Positions 17,190-27,221 are shown, counted from the first letter of the stretch. The stretch: 64,000 bases of DNA from Lewinellaceae bacterium (GCA_020636095.1 JACJYN010000007.1:62001-126000); one strand, 5' to 3'. Numbers and translations are program-made. The notes: generated from the letters alone by a model not told the origin.

Positions 17190-20167
17190 ATGTTTGTCAA
17201 AGAAACAAAATCATTAGTTGTGACACGTTCCGGGCCGAAATATTTTTTCGTTATTTGTTGGGTTTACTTGTTTTTTCCTCCCCTGGTTGAGGCCCAGATA
17301 CCGCACTTTGGGTATCCGTCCGTAGCGAATTATACCAAGTCCGATTGCGATGGAGGGACCCAGAATTGGGCGGCTGTGCAGGATGGCCGGGGCGTGATGT
17401 ATTTTGGAAATAACAAAGGCGTTTTGGAATTCGACGGCGTGCGTTGGAACACCTATCCTCTTCCCAACCGTACCATTGTGCGTTCCCTACCATTGATGAC
17501 GCGGGCAGGATTTACGTCGGGGGCAGGATGAGCTGGGCTACCTGGGAGAAGGGGCGCTGGGCGAACCGCAATACGTAACGCTGACGGAACATATTCCCGA
17601 GGCTTACCGCAGTTTCGAGGATGTGTGGCGGGTTTTTCCAATAGGGGAGGAGGTGTTTTTCTGTACACAGCGGACGATCTTTTTATGGAAAGCAGGGGAA
17701 ATGTTGCCTATTGAGCCTGCCGGGCGGTTCGACGGCTTTTTTGAACTAAGAGGCAAGGTCTATATTCGGGACACTGGACAGGGGCTGTGTTTATGGAACG
17801 GGCAGGAACTGGAACTTGTCCCACAGGGAATGCCTTTCAAGGACATCCTTATAGTAGCCCTACTTCCATACCAGGAGGAGCAAGCCCTGGTGGTTACCTC
17901 CGAAAATGGGCTTTTTCTGATGGAGGATGGAAGCATTCGTCCCTGGAGGACTGCAGTCAGTACTTTCCTGGAGGGACACCCGGTGTTTTGCGGCGCCCGG
18001 CTCTCAGGAGGGCTTTATGCCCTGGGCACTACGTCCAGTGGCTTGTTGCTCATGGATCAGGAAGGCAAACCCTGGCCCACCTCAATAAACAATTCGGTAT
18101 GCAGAACAACACCGTGCTGTGTATCTATGAAGACCTGTCGCAGAATCTGTGGCTGGGGCTGGATAATGGAATCGATTACGTGGAGCTGGGCGCCCCGTTC
18201 TCCATCATTGGTTCGAAACAGGGAGTTGAAGGGACTGGATACGCCTCCATCGTCCATGACGACAAGTTGTTCCCTTTCGACCCTCCGCCCAGGGGCTCTT
18301 TTATACGGAATGGACCCGTGGCGTAGACCCTTTCGACCCTCCGCCGTTTCAACGGGTAGAAGGCGCCAACGGCCAGGTGTGGAGCCTGGCGGAGGCCGGC
18401 GGGCAGTTGATGGTTTGCCACCACGAAGGCCTGTTTTATTGCCAAAACGGCCGGGCCTTTCCGATCGACGGGGTAAAAGGCGCCTGGAAGTTCCTGGAAA
18501 TGAAGGCCTTCCCCGGTTACGCCATACTCGGCGCCTATTCCGGTTTGTACTTATTGGAAAAAAGCAGTGTTTCTAAAGGCGGGGCAGCCTGGAAAATCCT
18601 GAACAAACTTCAAGGGTTCGATGAATCCGCCCGCGTTTTTGAAGAGGATGAAAAGGGCAACATCTGGGTGTCTCACGCCTACAAAGGCCTCTACAAAATC
18701 CAACTGGATATGGAACGCCGGGCTATTGCCGGAACCCAGCTCTACAAATCCAGGCAAGGCCTGCCAACCGACCTCTACATCGACGTCGTCAAGATACGGG
18801 GAGAGCTGGCCTTCACTACCCTGAAAGGCGTTTATTATTTTGACAAAGAAAAAGGCCGGTTTGAGGAAGACCCCGAGCTGTCGGCGGTGATCGGAGCAGG
18901 CAAGGCCGTCCATTTCATGATGGAAGACCAACTGAAAAATATATGGTTTTCGGCCGACGATGAGTTTGGCGTCCTGGAAGTAGAAGAAAAAGGCCTTTTC
19001 AACGAAGTGAACAAACGTTACTTCAATGCAGTGCAGGATGAACTGGTGGATGGGTTTGAACACGTTTTTGCTTCCAGCCACCGCGACGTATTCATCGCTT
19101 CGGAAAGGGGCTTCATCCAGTACACTCCTTCCCGGAAAGCCCAACCTGAATATCCCTTCCGGGCCCTGATCCGGAAGGTTGCTCAACTCAACGGCGCCGA
19201 AGAGCTAATATGGGGCGGAGGCCTCGATTTTCGGGAAGCAGCTCCGGACAGTAGCCTGCCGATCGCCATTTTCCCTTACCGGAGCAATTCTTTTCGGTTT
19301 TCCTTTTCTGCTCCTTTTTTCGAGGAAAATAAGGCGGTCCAGTACCGTTACCGCCTGGAAGGTTTCGACGGCGAATGGTCGGAATGGGGGGGGCAGGCGG
19401 AAAAAGACTACACCAACCTGCCGCACGGGGAATATGCCTTTCGGGTGGAGGCGCGCAATGCCTATGCCCGGCGCAGTGCTGAGGCGGTTTATTCCTTTGC
19501 GATCCGTCCGCCCTGGTATCTTACTACCCTGGCCAAAGTAGGGTACGCCCTGCTCGGGATAGCCCTTGTCCTTGGCGCCTTCCACTATACAGGGCGAAGA
19601 ATAGAAAAGCAGAGAAAGGCTTTATTGGATGCACAGGAAAAGGAACTGCGCCAACAGGAGGAGGCCCACCGGCAGAAAGTAGCGCAATCGGAAGCCGAGA
19701 TCATTCGCCTGCGCAACGAGAAACTCAAATCAGATGTCCAGCACAAAACCAGTAAACTGGCTTCCGCCACCATGCACCTGGTGCAAAAGGGAGAGATTCT
19801 GCTGGAGATTAAGAATGGGTTGAATAAGCTAGTGAATAATTCTATTCCGGAAAACAAAAAAAAGATCAAACAACTCATCCGGGCCATCGACGAGGATATC
19901 CGCCTGGACGACAACTGGGAGCAGTTCGAGCTCCATTTTGACCAGGTGCACGAAAATTTTCTGAAACGCCTGCGGGAAAAATACCCTGTACTCACCCCCA
20001 AAGACCAGAAGCTGTGCGCTTACCTGCGCATGAACCTCACCACCAAGGAGATTGCTCCCCTCATGAATATTTCCGTGCGCGGCGTGGAGATCAGCCGCTA
20101 CCGGCTTCGGAAAAAGCTGGAACTCGATTCGGATACCAACCTGGTGGAGTTTATTATGGGGGTTTAA
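17190..20167 (+). CDS. Propeller/triple-Tyr sensor with LuxR-type HTH, PUL regulator (frameshifted as sequenced)
   Basis: Repaired, about 990 residues: signal peptide (MFVKETK...LVEAQ), a two-component-type beta-propeller (e.g. QNWAAVQDGRGVMYFGNNKGVLEFDGVRW), a Y_Y_Y domain (YRYRLEGFDGEWSEWG...DYTNLPHGEYAFRVEARN), one transmembrane helix (VGYALLGIALVLGAF), a coiled coil, and a C-terminal LuxR-like HTH (LTPKDQKLCAYLRMNLTTKEIAPLMNISVRGVEISRYRLRKKL). It senses a periplasmic sugar and binds DNA directly from the membrane. Shifts occur at 17488-17489 (extra TA), about 17522, about 18070 and 18272-18290; the frame is clean from 18377. ATG at 17190 starts the signal peptide. Divergent from the GH operon and upstream of susC, so the likely regulator of both. 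Confidence 0.8.
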
Positions 20168-20189
20168 TGAGGGGGGGGCAGGGTTTTAG

Positions 20190-20412
20190 TGTGTCGGTGT
20201 ATCAGTATTGGTGTCCCTCCTGATACACCGATACACTCCTCTCTGATACACTCCTCTCTGATACGCCGCCTCCCTCCCTCTCTGATACATCGATACACTG
20301 CTCACTGATACACTGCTCACTGATACACTGCTCACTGATACACTGCTCACTCCCCGATACACTCCTCCCTAATACACTGCTCCCTGATACACCGACCCAC
20401 CCTCTCTGATAC
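20190..20412. repeat. Tandem and dispersed gatacac repeats
   Basis: This stretch between the regulator and susC is built of variants of ctgatacaccgatacact. It includes four perfect tandem copies of the 15-mer gatacactgctcact at 20292-20351. No spacers, so not CRISPR. A related word lies at 981-1017. Confidence 0.85.
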
Positions 20413-20438
20413 ACCGAAAGGGCCAGTAGAATACAACA

Positions 20439-20487
20439 TGATGTAATAAAGATGTAAGCTAGCTCCAAATGATGTACTGGTGATGTA
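20439..20487 (+). promoter_or_regulatory. TGATGTA operator array upstream of susC
   Basis: Boxes at 20439 (TGATGTA), 20450 (aGATGTA), 20470 (TGATGTA) and 20481 (TGATGTA), spaced 11, 20 and 11 bp. The same box, spacing and orientation relative to the gene occur at 17079-17139. The array ends about 15 bp before a possible -33 element, the typical place for an activator. Confidence 0.6.
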
Positions 20488-20519
20488 GGGCATTATGCAT
20501 GTTTCTCTTATCTGAAAAT

Positions 20520-20527
20520 TATATTTG
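20520..20527 (+). promoter_or_regulatory. Promoter -7 element of the susC operon
   Basis: TATATTTG matches TAnnTTTG; a TTTC at 20502 is a possible weak -33 element, 18 bp upstream. A weak -33 would fit activator dependence. The leader to the ATG is about 60 nt. Confidence 0.5.
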
Positions 20528-20594
20528 ATCCAAGCCAATCGAAATAAAAAAGGAACAAACAAAATTTTCATTAGCTCACTATCAAATTGATGTT

Positions 20595-23500
20595 ATGAAA
20601 CGACTGTATTTTCTAATTCCCTGCCTCTTGCTCTTTTGGAGTATGGAGTTGAGCGGACAGGAACGCACCCTCACCGGGACGGTCACCTCTTCGGAGGACG
20701 GACTGGGGATCATCGGGGCGAACATTTTGCTAAAGGGTACTTCTACCGGCACCATCACGGACTTTGACGGGAAGTACGAATTGAAAGTACCAGGGCCGGA
20801 TGCGGTGCTGATATTTTCTTACACAGGGATGAGAACGGAGGAAATTACCGTGGGGGGCCAATCCGTCATTGACCTGGCGATGGCTCCTGATGTGGAAATC
20901 CTCGAAGAAGTGGTAGTCGTAGGCTACGGTGTACAAAAAAAGAGCGTTGTTACCGGCGCCATTGCTTCGGTTAGTGCCGAAGACATTGGCCAAACTCCTG
21001 TACTAAGGATTGAGCAGGCCCTTCAGGGCAGAGCGGCCGGGGTGCAGGTAACCAATAGCTCCGGGCAGCCGGGCGACGCCATTACCGTGCGTATTCGGGG
21101 CGCCGGCACCACCGGCAGTGCCGATCCGCTGTACGTGGTAGACGGCCTTCCCGTTGGAGGGATCGACTATCTGAACCCCGGGGATATTGAATCCATCGAG
21201 GTGCTGAAAGATGCCGCCTCCGCCGCTATCTACGGGGCCAGGGCCGCCAACGGGGTGGTTCTGATCACTACCAAATCCGGCAAGGAGGGCAAAATGCAAC
21301 TCAGCTACGATGGCTATGTGGGTGTCCAGAACCCCTGGCGGAAACTGGCCATGCTCAACGCTACGGAGTATGCCCTGATACAAAATGAAGCTGCCGCCGC
21401 TTCCAAGCTAACCATACCTTTTGCCGACCCTTATGCCCTGGGCGAAGGCACCAATTGGCAGGATCAACTTTTCAATGAGAATGCACCGATCCTGAATCAC
21501 CAGGTGGCGGTTACCGGGGGCAACCAGAAATCCACCTATGCGGGTACCTTATCTTACTTCTCCCAGGAAGGCATCGTAGGGGGAGACAAATCTCAGTTCG
21601 ACCGCTATACGGCGCGCATCAACTCCGCCCATGAGGTGAGCGATCGTTTTACCTTCGGACAGAACCTCTCCTTTACGCATATTGACCGGAGGTCAATTGA
21701 TGGCAACAACGAGTTCGGCGGCCCGCTGATGAGCGCCCTGAACATCGACCCCATCACGCCGGTGTTCGAAACCGACCCGGCCCGCCTCGCGGCCTACGAC
21801 CCCAATGCTGTGAAGGATGGGGACGGCAACGTGTACGCCATTTCCCGGTATGCCACTCAGGAAGTAGTCAACCCCCTGGCTCGCCTGGAAGTGACCAACG
21901 GCAAATACAAGCTCGACAAGATCGTCGGAAACGTATACGGAGAACTGGAGATCATACCCAGGTTAAAATTGCGGACCAGCTACGGCATCGACCTGGCCTA
22001 CGGCACCAACAACAGCTTCCGGCCGATATTCTTCCTCAATGCCGCCCAGATCAGCAGTGAATCCAGAGTGGACAAGTCGGTCGATCGCTGGTTCAACTGG
22101 ATTTGGGAAAACACGCTGTCCTATGAAATAGGGTTTGGCAGCCACGATTTCAGTTTCCTGGCCGGTACTACCGCTCAGGAAAACAGTTATGAGAACCTGG
22201 CGGGTGGTAAATCCGACGTGGTCTTTTCCGATTTCGATAATGCTTTTCTCAACACTGCGGTCAATGAAGAATCGGCTACTGCCGGGGGCGGAGCCTCCCA
22301 GTCCGCACTGTTGTCCTACTTCGGACGAGTAACCTACGACTTCGAAGATAAATACCTGTTCACCGGTATTGTCCGGGTGGATGGTTCTTCCCGCTTTGGC
22401 GAGAACAATCGTTTTGGCGTCTTCCCTTCTTTCTCCGCCGGCTGGGTAATCTCCCAGGAGCCTTTCCTGCAGGGGAGTGATGTGCTGGACTTTCTTAAAG
22501 TTCGTGCCTCCTGGGGCCAGAACGGCAACCAGGAGATCGGCGACTACCGCTGGGCTTCCACCATTGCCACCGGCGCCGGCTATTCCTTCGGCGATGGCAC
22601 TGTCTTTACCAGTGGTTCGGTGCCGGCTACCGTTCCCAACCCCGACCTGGAATGGGAGACGTCCGAACAGACCGATTTTGGGGTAGATATGCGCTTCTGG
22701 AGAGGTAAGATTTCCGTAACGGCAGATTACTACATCAAAAAGACCATTGGCTTGCTGGTGGACGCTCCCATACCCGGCATCGTCGGCAATAATGCGCCAA
22801 CGGTAAATGGTGGTAACGTCGAGAACAAAGGTTTTGAACTGGCGATTGACTACCGCAACAAAGCGGGTGAACTCGATTACAACATCGGCGTCAATTTCTC
22901 TAACAACCAGAACGAAGTGACCGCCATCAACAACGCCGAAGGCGTGCTCGTTGGCGCGGGCTTTTCTACTTACGGCAGTGTGTCGAGAGCCGCCATCGGT
23001 TTCCCGATCGCCTATTTCTGGGGCCTGCAAACTGATGGATTGTTCCAGACGGTGGGAGATGTCGAAAACTATACCAATGGCGACGGCGGCCTGATCCAGC
23101 CCGGCGCGGCGCCGGGGGATATCAAGTTTGTCGACCTCAACGGTGATGGCGTCATCAACGACGCTGACCGAACCATCATCGGCAATCCGACCCCTGAATG
23201 GACCTATGGCGCCAACTTGTCGGCTGATTATCGCAACTTCGACTTCAGCCTCTTCCTGCTGGGTACCGTCGGCAATGAGATTTTCAACGGCACCCGCCGG
23301 CACGACCTGACTACGGCCAACATGCCGGCTCGTTTCCTGGACCGCTGGACGGGAGAAGGGACGTCTAACGACATTCCCCGCTCTACGGCCACCGACCCGA
23401 ACGGCAACTTTTCCAAAATCTCCGATTTCTATATCGAGGATGGTTCTTTCCTCAGGGTGAAGGATTTGCAGTTTGGCTTCTCTCTGCCTCAGGGCGCTTT

Positions 23501-23681
23501 GGATGTGCTGCACATTCAGCACGCCCGCATCTATGTCGCTGCTCAAAACCTGCTGACCATAACCGGTTACAATGGGTTTGACCCCGAGATCGGCGCCCGG
23601 TCGGCATTGGATATTGGCATTGACCGCGGCATTTACCCGCAGGCCCGGTCCTACCGGATCGGTGCAAATGTCGTATTCTAA
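20595..23681 (+). CDS. SusC-like TonB-dependent outer membrane transporter
   Basis: A 1028-residue porin that imports oligosaccharides with TonB energy. Signal peptide (MKRLYFLIPCLLLFWSMELSG), N-terminal carboxypeptidase-regulatory-like domain (about 25-105, LTGTVTSSEDGLGIIGANILLKGTSTGT), TonB-box region EVVVVGYG, plug domain with the SusC signature YVVDGLP and DAASAAIYGARAANGVVLITTK, then a 22-strand-type barrel ending ARSYRIGANVVF. Followed after 28 bp by susD. The TGATGTA array and a TATATTTG promoter lie upstream. Substrate is inferred to be beta-1,3-glucan from the neighbouring GH16, GH3 and phosphorylase genes. Confidence 0.95.
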   Translation: MKRLYFLIPCLLLFWSMELSGQERTLTGTVTSSEDGLGIIGANILLKGTSTGTITDFDGKYELKVPGPDAVLIFSYTGMRTEEITVGGQSVIDLAMAPDVEILEEVVVVGYGVQKKSVVTGAIASVSAEDIGQTPVLRIEQALQGRAAGVQVTNSSGQPGDAITVRIRGAGTTGSADPLYVVDGLPVGGIDYLNPGDIESIEVLKDAASAAIYGARAANGVVLITTKSGKEGKMQLSYDGYVGVQNPWRKLAMLNATEYALIQNEAAAASKLTIPFADPYALGEGTNWQDQLFNENAPILNHQVAVTGGNQKSTYAGTLSYFSQEGIVGGDKSQFDRYTARINSAHEVSDRFTFGQNLSFTHIDRRSIDGNNEFGGPLMSALNIDPITPVFETDPARLAAYDPNAVKDGDGNVYAISRYATQEVVNPLARLEVTNGKYKLDKIVGNVYGELEIIPRLKLRTSYGIDLAYGTNNSFRPIFFLNAAQISSESRVDKSVDRWFNWIWENTLSYEIGFGSHDFSFLAGTTAQENSYENLAGGKSDVVFSDFDNAFLNTAVNEESATAGGGASQSALLSYFGRVTYDFEDKYLFTGIVRVDGSSRFGENNRFGVFPSFSAGWVISQEPFLQGSDVLDFLKVRASWGQNGNQEIGDYRWASTIATGAGYSFGDGTVFTSGSVPATVPNPDLEWETSEQTDFGVDMRFWRGKISVTADYYIKKTIGLLVDAPIPGIVGNNAPTVNGGNVENKGFELAIDYRNKAGELDYNIGVNFSNNQNEVTAINNAEGVLVGAGFSTYGSVSRAAIGFPIAYFWGLQTDGLFQTVGDVENYTNGDGGLIQPGAAPGDIKFVDLNGDGVINDADRTIIGNPTPEWTYGANLSADYRNFDFSLFLLGTVGNEIFNGTRRHDLTTANMPARFLDRWTGEGTSNDIPRSTATDPNGNFSKISDFYIEDGSFLRVKDLQFGFSLPQGALDVLHIQHARIYVAAQNLLTITGYNGFDPEIGARSALDIGIDRGIYPQARSYRIGANVVF

Positions 23682-23709
23682 TCTCTTACACTATATTAAA
23701 TTGAGAAAG

Positions 23710-25272
23710 ATGAAGATTAAGATAATCAACAAAATAAGCTTGCTGGCCCTGGCCTTTTTCCTGGCGGCTTCCTGTTCTCAGGACTTCCTCGACAAGCAAC
23801 CACTGGATCAGCGGGTAGAATCCAATTTCTATCAGACCCAGAGCGACGCCGAAGAGGCGCTGGTCGCTGTGTACGATGTAATTGGCTGGAATACCGTCGT
23901 CGGTTTCCACTCCTTGCCTATGTTTGCCGATATAGCTTCGGACGACAGCTACGCCGGCGGCGCCAGCCGCAATGACGCTCCCAATATCATTGAAGTGGAC
24001 CAGCACAATATCCGCACCACCAATGGGGAAATACTGGGATTCTGGAAAAAGTACTACACCGGTATCTACCGGGCTAACCTGTACCTGGAAAAGATCGATG
24101 GCATCGATGCCGATCCTGCCTTTATCACTCGCTCGATAGCGGAAGTGAAATTCATCCGGGCCTATTACTATTTCGACTTGTTGAGGCTTTTTGAGAACGT
24201 ACCGTTGCTGACGGAAACCCTGAAGAGCCAGTCGGAATACAGCCAACCGCAGGCCAGTCCCGAGCAAATCTACAATCAGGTTGCGACCGACCTGGTGGAG
24301 GCCATACCCGGGCTCCCGGAGGTGATTCCCGCCACCGAAAACGGCAGGGTGAGCAAATGGGCCGCCAAGGCCCTTCTGGGCAGAGTTTACTTGTATGTCA
24401 ATGGCGTGTATGGCGCCAATCTGAACGGCGGAGGGAAAACGATCGGCCAGGCAGAGGCACTGGCAGAGGTGGAGGATGTGATCGCCAACGGCGGCTACAG
24501 CCTGCTGGACAACTTTGCCGCCAACTTCTCCAAGGATGGAGAATTCAGCGTGGAATCCGTTTTTGAAATTTCCTATTCCGATGCCCGCCCCTGGTATGAC
24601 TGGGGTTATATTCAGGGCGGCGAAGGCAATATCGCCGTACAGATGCAAGGGCCGCGGGTGGATGATCCCGGCCTGGAAGCCTACGAAAGGGGATGGAGCT
24701 TTTCTCCTGTCACTCAATCGTTATATGATGCCTTCGAAGATGGCGACCCCCGCCGGGAAGCTACCATCCTGCACCAGGATGAATTCGTGGGCGGCCTGAC
24801 GATCGGCTACCAGCACACCGGGTATTTTACCAAAAAGTATACGACCACTAAGGAATACAAGCCCGCCGAAGGGCAGCTGGAACTGAACTGGGGCAACAAC
24901 TACCGCGTAATCCGTTATTCGGATGTACTTCTGATGGCCGCCGAACTGGGCAGCCCCAATGCCCAGGACTATCTCGACCAGGTGCGCGGCCGCGTGGGCC
25001 TGCCTTCGGCGCCGGCTACCCTGGATAACATCTACCAGGAGCGCCGGGTGGAGCTGGCACTGGAAGGCCATCGCTACTTTGACCTCCTGCGCCGTGGCCT
25101 GGATGTGGCGGAAAACGCCATCTCGGTCAGCGGCGAGATCGGGCCGCTCTACCAGGGCGATGCCCAGGAGTTTGACGTGGTGTTTAAGCCGGTTAATAAG
25201 GGGCTGTTTCCCATCCCCCAAACGGAGGTAGATATATCCAATGGGGTGTACAATCAAAATGCCGGATATTAA
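23710..25272 (+). CDS. SusD-like starch-binding-type outer membrane lipoprotein
   Basis: A 520-residue lipoprotein lid for the SusC transporter. Signal peptide with lipobox Cys at residue 22 (LAASC), followed by SQDFLDKQPLDQ, the usual SusD start. TPR-like helices include IAEVKFIRAYYYFDLLRLFENVPLLTE, and the C-terminal RagB/SusD domain contains YRVIRYSDVLLMAAE and ERRVELALEGHRYFDLLRRG. The start is the ATG at 23710; an upstream in-frame extension lies inside susC. Binds glycan at the cell surface and closes over the SusC barrel. Confidence 0.95.
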   Translation: MKIKIINKISLLALAFFLAASCSQDFLDKQPLDQRVESNFYQTQSDAEEALVAVYDVIGWNTVVGFHSLPMFADIASDDSYAGGASRNDAPNIIEVDQHNIRTTNGEILGFWKKYYTGIYRANLYLEKIDGIDADPAFITRSIAEVKFIRAYYYFDLLRLFENVPLLTETLKSQSEYSQPQASPEQIYNQVATDLVEAIPGLPEVIPATENGRVSKWAAKALLGRVYLYVNGVYGANLNGGGKTIGQAEALAEVEDVIANGGYSLLDNFAANFSKDGEFSVESVFEISYSDARPWYDWGYIQGGEGNIAVQMQGPRVDDPGLEAYERGWSFSPVTQSLYDAFEDGDPRREATILHQDEFVGGLTIGYQHTGYFTKKYTTTKEYKPAEGQLELNWGNNYRVIRYSDVLLMAAELGSPNAQDYLDQVRGRVGLPSAPATLDNIYQERRVELALEGHRYFDLLRRGLDVAENAISVSGEIGPLYQGDAQEFDVVFKPVNKGLFPIPQTEVDISNGVYNQNAGY

Positions 25273-25297
25273 TTTTTATTTTTAAAAAAGATCAATC

Positions 25298-27205
25298 ATG
25301 AAATTTAGCAAGATATTATTATGGTGCAGCCTGGCGGCCATGGTAGCCTCTCTGGCTGCCTGTGACCCTGAGTTGGATGACAAATCCGCTTTGGGCCCTC
25401 CGCCAACGGCGGCGGATGTTACCTTCACTTATGATTACGATGCGGACAATCCCAACATCGTTCATTACACGAATACCACAGTAGGTTCTTTTATTGCCAA
25501 GTGGGATTTGGGCAACGGCGGTAGCGGCGATGGCGACGAAGTAACCGGCGCCTATCCGCTGAAGGGCGACTACACGGTCACCCTGACCATTTATACCCGT
25601 TCCGGAAGCGCTTCCAATTCTCAGGTCGTCAATATCGCACAGACGAACCCTGAAATGTTGAACACGCCTGAATTTACGCTGCTCACCGGCGGCGCCGACC
25701 AGTTGGAAGGTAAGACCTGGGTGTTCGATTCCACCCGCGTCGGCCACATGGGCGTAGGCCCGTCTACTTCTTTTACCCCCGAATGGTGGCAGGCGCCGCC
25801 CCTCGACAAAGTGGGCCTGGGCCTTTACGACGATGAAATGACCTTCAAACTGATCGACTTTGTTTATGTGCTGGACAACCATGGCGACCGGTTCGTAAAC
25901 GGCGCGCACGCCGGCGACCAGGGCGGCGACCCTGATGGCGGCGACCAGAAGCTGCCGTACACGCCTCCTGCCGACATGAACTGGTCTTTGGTGGATCAGG
26001 GTGGCAGCCTGATGCTCAATATCTCCAAGGGGGGAACCATTGGTTTTTACACCGGCGTATCGACTTATGAGATTCTCAGCCTGGAAGAAAACGAAATGTT
26101 CATCCGGTTTCTCGATTCCAAGAATCCGGATTTGGCCTGGTACCACCGCCTGATCCCGAAAGGCTTTGAGCCGCCTCCGCCCCCCGATGAAGGAACGTCC
26201 CTTCCCGTTAACTTTGAAACGGCTGAGCCGAAATTCGAAGGTTTTGGCGGAAGCACCTACGCGGTGATTGACAACCCGGACGCATCGGGGATCAATACCA
26301 GCGCCAAAGTAGGAGAAACCAAGCACGGCAACGAAACCTGGGCAGGCATTGTCACCGGGTTGAAGAACCCGCTTGACTTTTCCGTCCTCAATGCCTTTAA
26401 AATGAAAGTGTGGTCGCCGGTGACGGGCATCGTCCGGTTTAAAGTAGAATCTTCCGCCGATGCCAATGTGTTCATCGAAGTGGATGCAAATATGACGGCA
26501 ACGGGCCAATGGGAAGAACTCTCCTTCGACTTTACCGGCGCCGAGGCAGGCGTCTACGACCGGATGGCCTTGTTCTTTGATTTTGGCGGCCCGGAAGGCA
26601 CGACTTTCTACTTCGACGATATTGAGCAGGCCGCTGTAGCTCCGGCTCTTTCCGAGTCGGTGCTGACTGGTGGGGCCTCCAAGGCCTGGCGGCTCAAGCC
26701 GGTGGCCGGCGCTCTGGCGGTAGGCCCGGCGCCGGGCAGTACTGAATGGTGGTCTGTTCCGGAAGAAGATATCGCTGGCCTGCGCGCCTGTTGGTTCGAC
26801 GATGAGTACATCTTCAAATCAGATGGCTCTTACGTTTACGATTCCAAGGGCGAGGTTTTCGCCGAGGCCTACATGGGGGCTGATGGTTGTACCTCTGAAA
26901 CGGATTTGCCGGCAGATGCACAAGCCTGGGGTTCCGGGACGCATAGCTTTACTTTTACTTCCGGTAATGATGTGGATCCGGATAAGATTACAGTCACCGG
27001 CACCGGCGCCTTTATTGCTCTGCCCAAGGCCTACAACGGCGGAGAATATGCCGCCGGGCCGCCGGAAACGGATGGGTCCGTCACTTACGAGGTGCTGAAT
27101 TACAGCAACGACGGTACCTCTGAGACGTTGATCATCACGGTCGATATCAGCGAAGGCCAGGTGGGCGGCGCCTATTGGACGTTCACGCTGGAGGCGGTGC
27201 AATAA
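25298..27205 (+). CDS. PKD-domain surface glycan-binding lipoprotein (SusE/F position)
   Basis: A 635-residue lipoprotein with lipobox Cys at residue 22 (SLAAC). A PKD-like domain follows (about 40-110, AKWDLGNGGSGDGDEVTGAYPLKGDYTVTLT). Two related domains begin TGGADQLEGKTWVFDS (about 125) and TGGASKAWRLKPVAG (about 455), each with a W-rich EWW motif. Between them (about 300-440) is one copy of the PVNFET...VIDNPDASGINTSAKVG...FDDIEQ domain found three times in the protein at 15199-16914. Located 26 bp after susD, where SusE/F-type surface glycan-binding proteins usually lie. Probably binds beta-glucan outside the cell; ligand inferred. Confidence 0.85.
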   Translation: MKFSKILLWCSLAAMVASLAACDPELDDKSALGPPPTAADVTFTYDYDADNPNIVHYTNTTVGSFIAKWDLGNGGSGDGDEVTGAYPLKGDYTVTLTIYTRSGSASNSQVVNIAQTNPEMLNTPEFTLLTGGADQLEGKTWVFDSTRVGHMGVGPSTSFTPEWWQAPPLDKVGLGLYDDEMTFKLIDFVYVLDNHGDRFVNGAHAGDQGGDPDGGDQKLPYTPPADMNWSLVDQGGSLMLNISKGGTIGFYTGVSTYEILSLEENEMFIRFLDSKNPDLAWYHRLIPKGFEPPPPPDEGTSLPVNFETAEPKFEGFGGSTYAVIDNPDASGINTSAKVGETKHGNETWAGIVTGLKNPLDFSVLNAFKMKVWSPVTGIVRFKVESSADANVFIEVDANMTATGQWEELSFDFTGAEAGVYDRMALFFDFGGPEGTTFYFDDIEQAAVAPALSESVLTGGASKAWRLKPVAGALAVGPAPGSTEWWSVPEEDIAGLRACWFDDEYIFKSDGSYVYDSKGEVFAEAYMGADGCTSETDLPADAQAWGSGTHSFTFTSGNDVDPDKITVTGTGAFIALPKAYNGGEYAAGPPETDGSVTYEVLNYSNDGTSETLIITVDISEGQVGGAYWTFTLEAVQ

Positions 27206-27221
27206 GAGAAGGCTTCAAAAT

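Noticed and set aside
12139..18400. True pseudogenisation of half of the glucan locus
   Set aside because: The lesions share a strand-specific TACC context, cluster within 6 kb, and the downstream genes GH3, phosphorylase, SusC and SusD are intact, so technical error is the simpler reading, though not proven.
20190..20412. CRISPR array
   Set aside because: Repeats are directly adjacent with no unique spacers, too short, and there are no cas genes.
21963..23546. Long minus-strand ORF (527 codons) antisense to susC
   Set aside because: It mirrors a clear SusC gene, has no recognisable domain and its composition is that of a reverse-strand shadow in GC-rich DNA.
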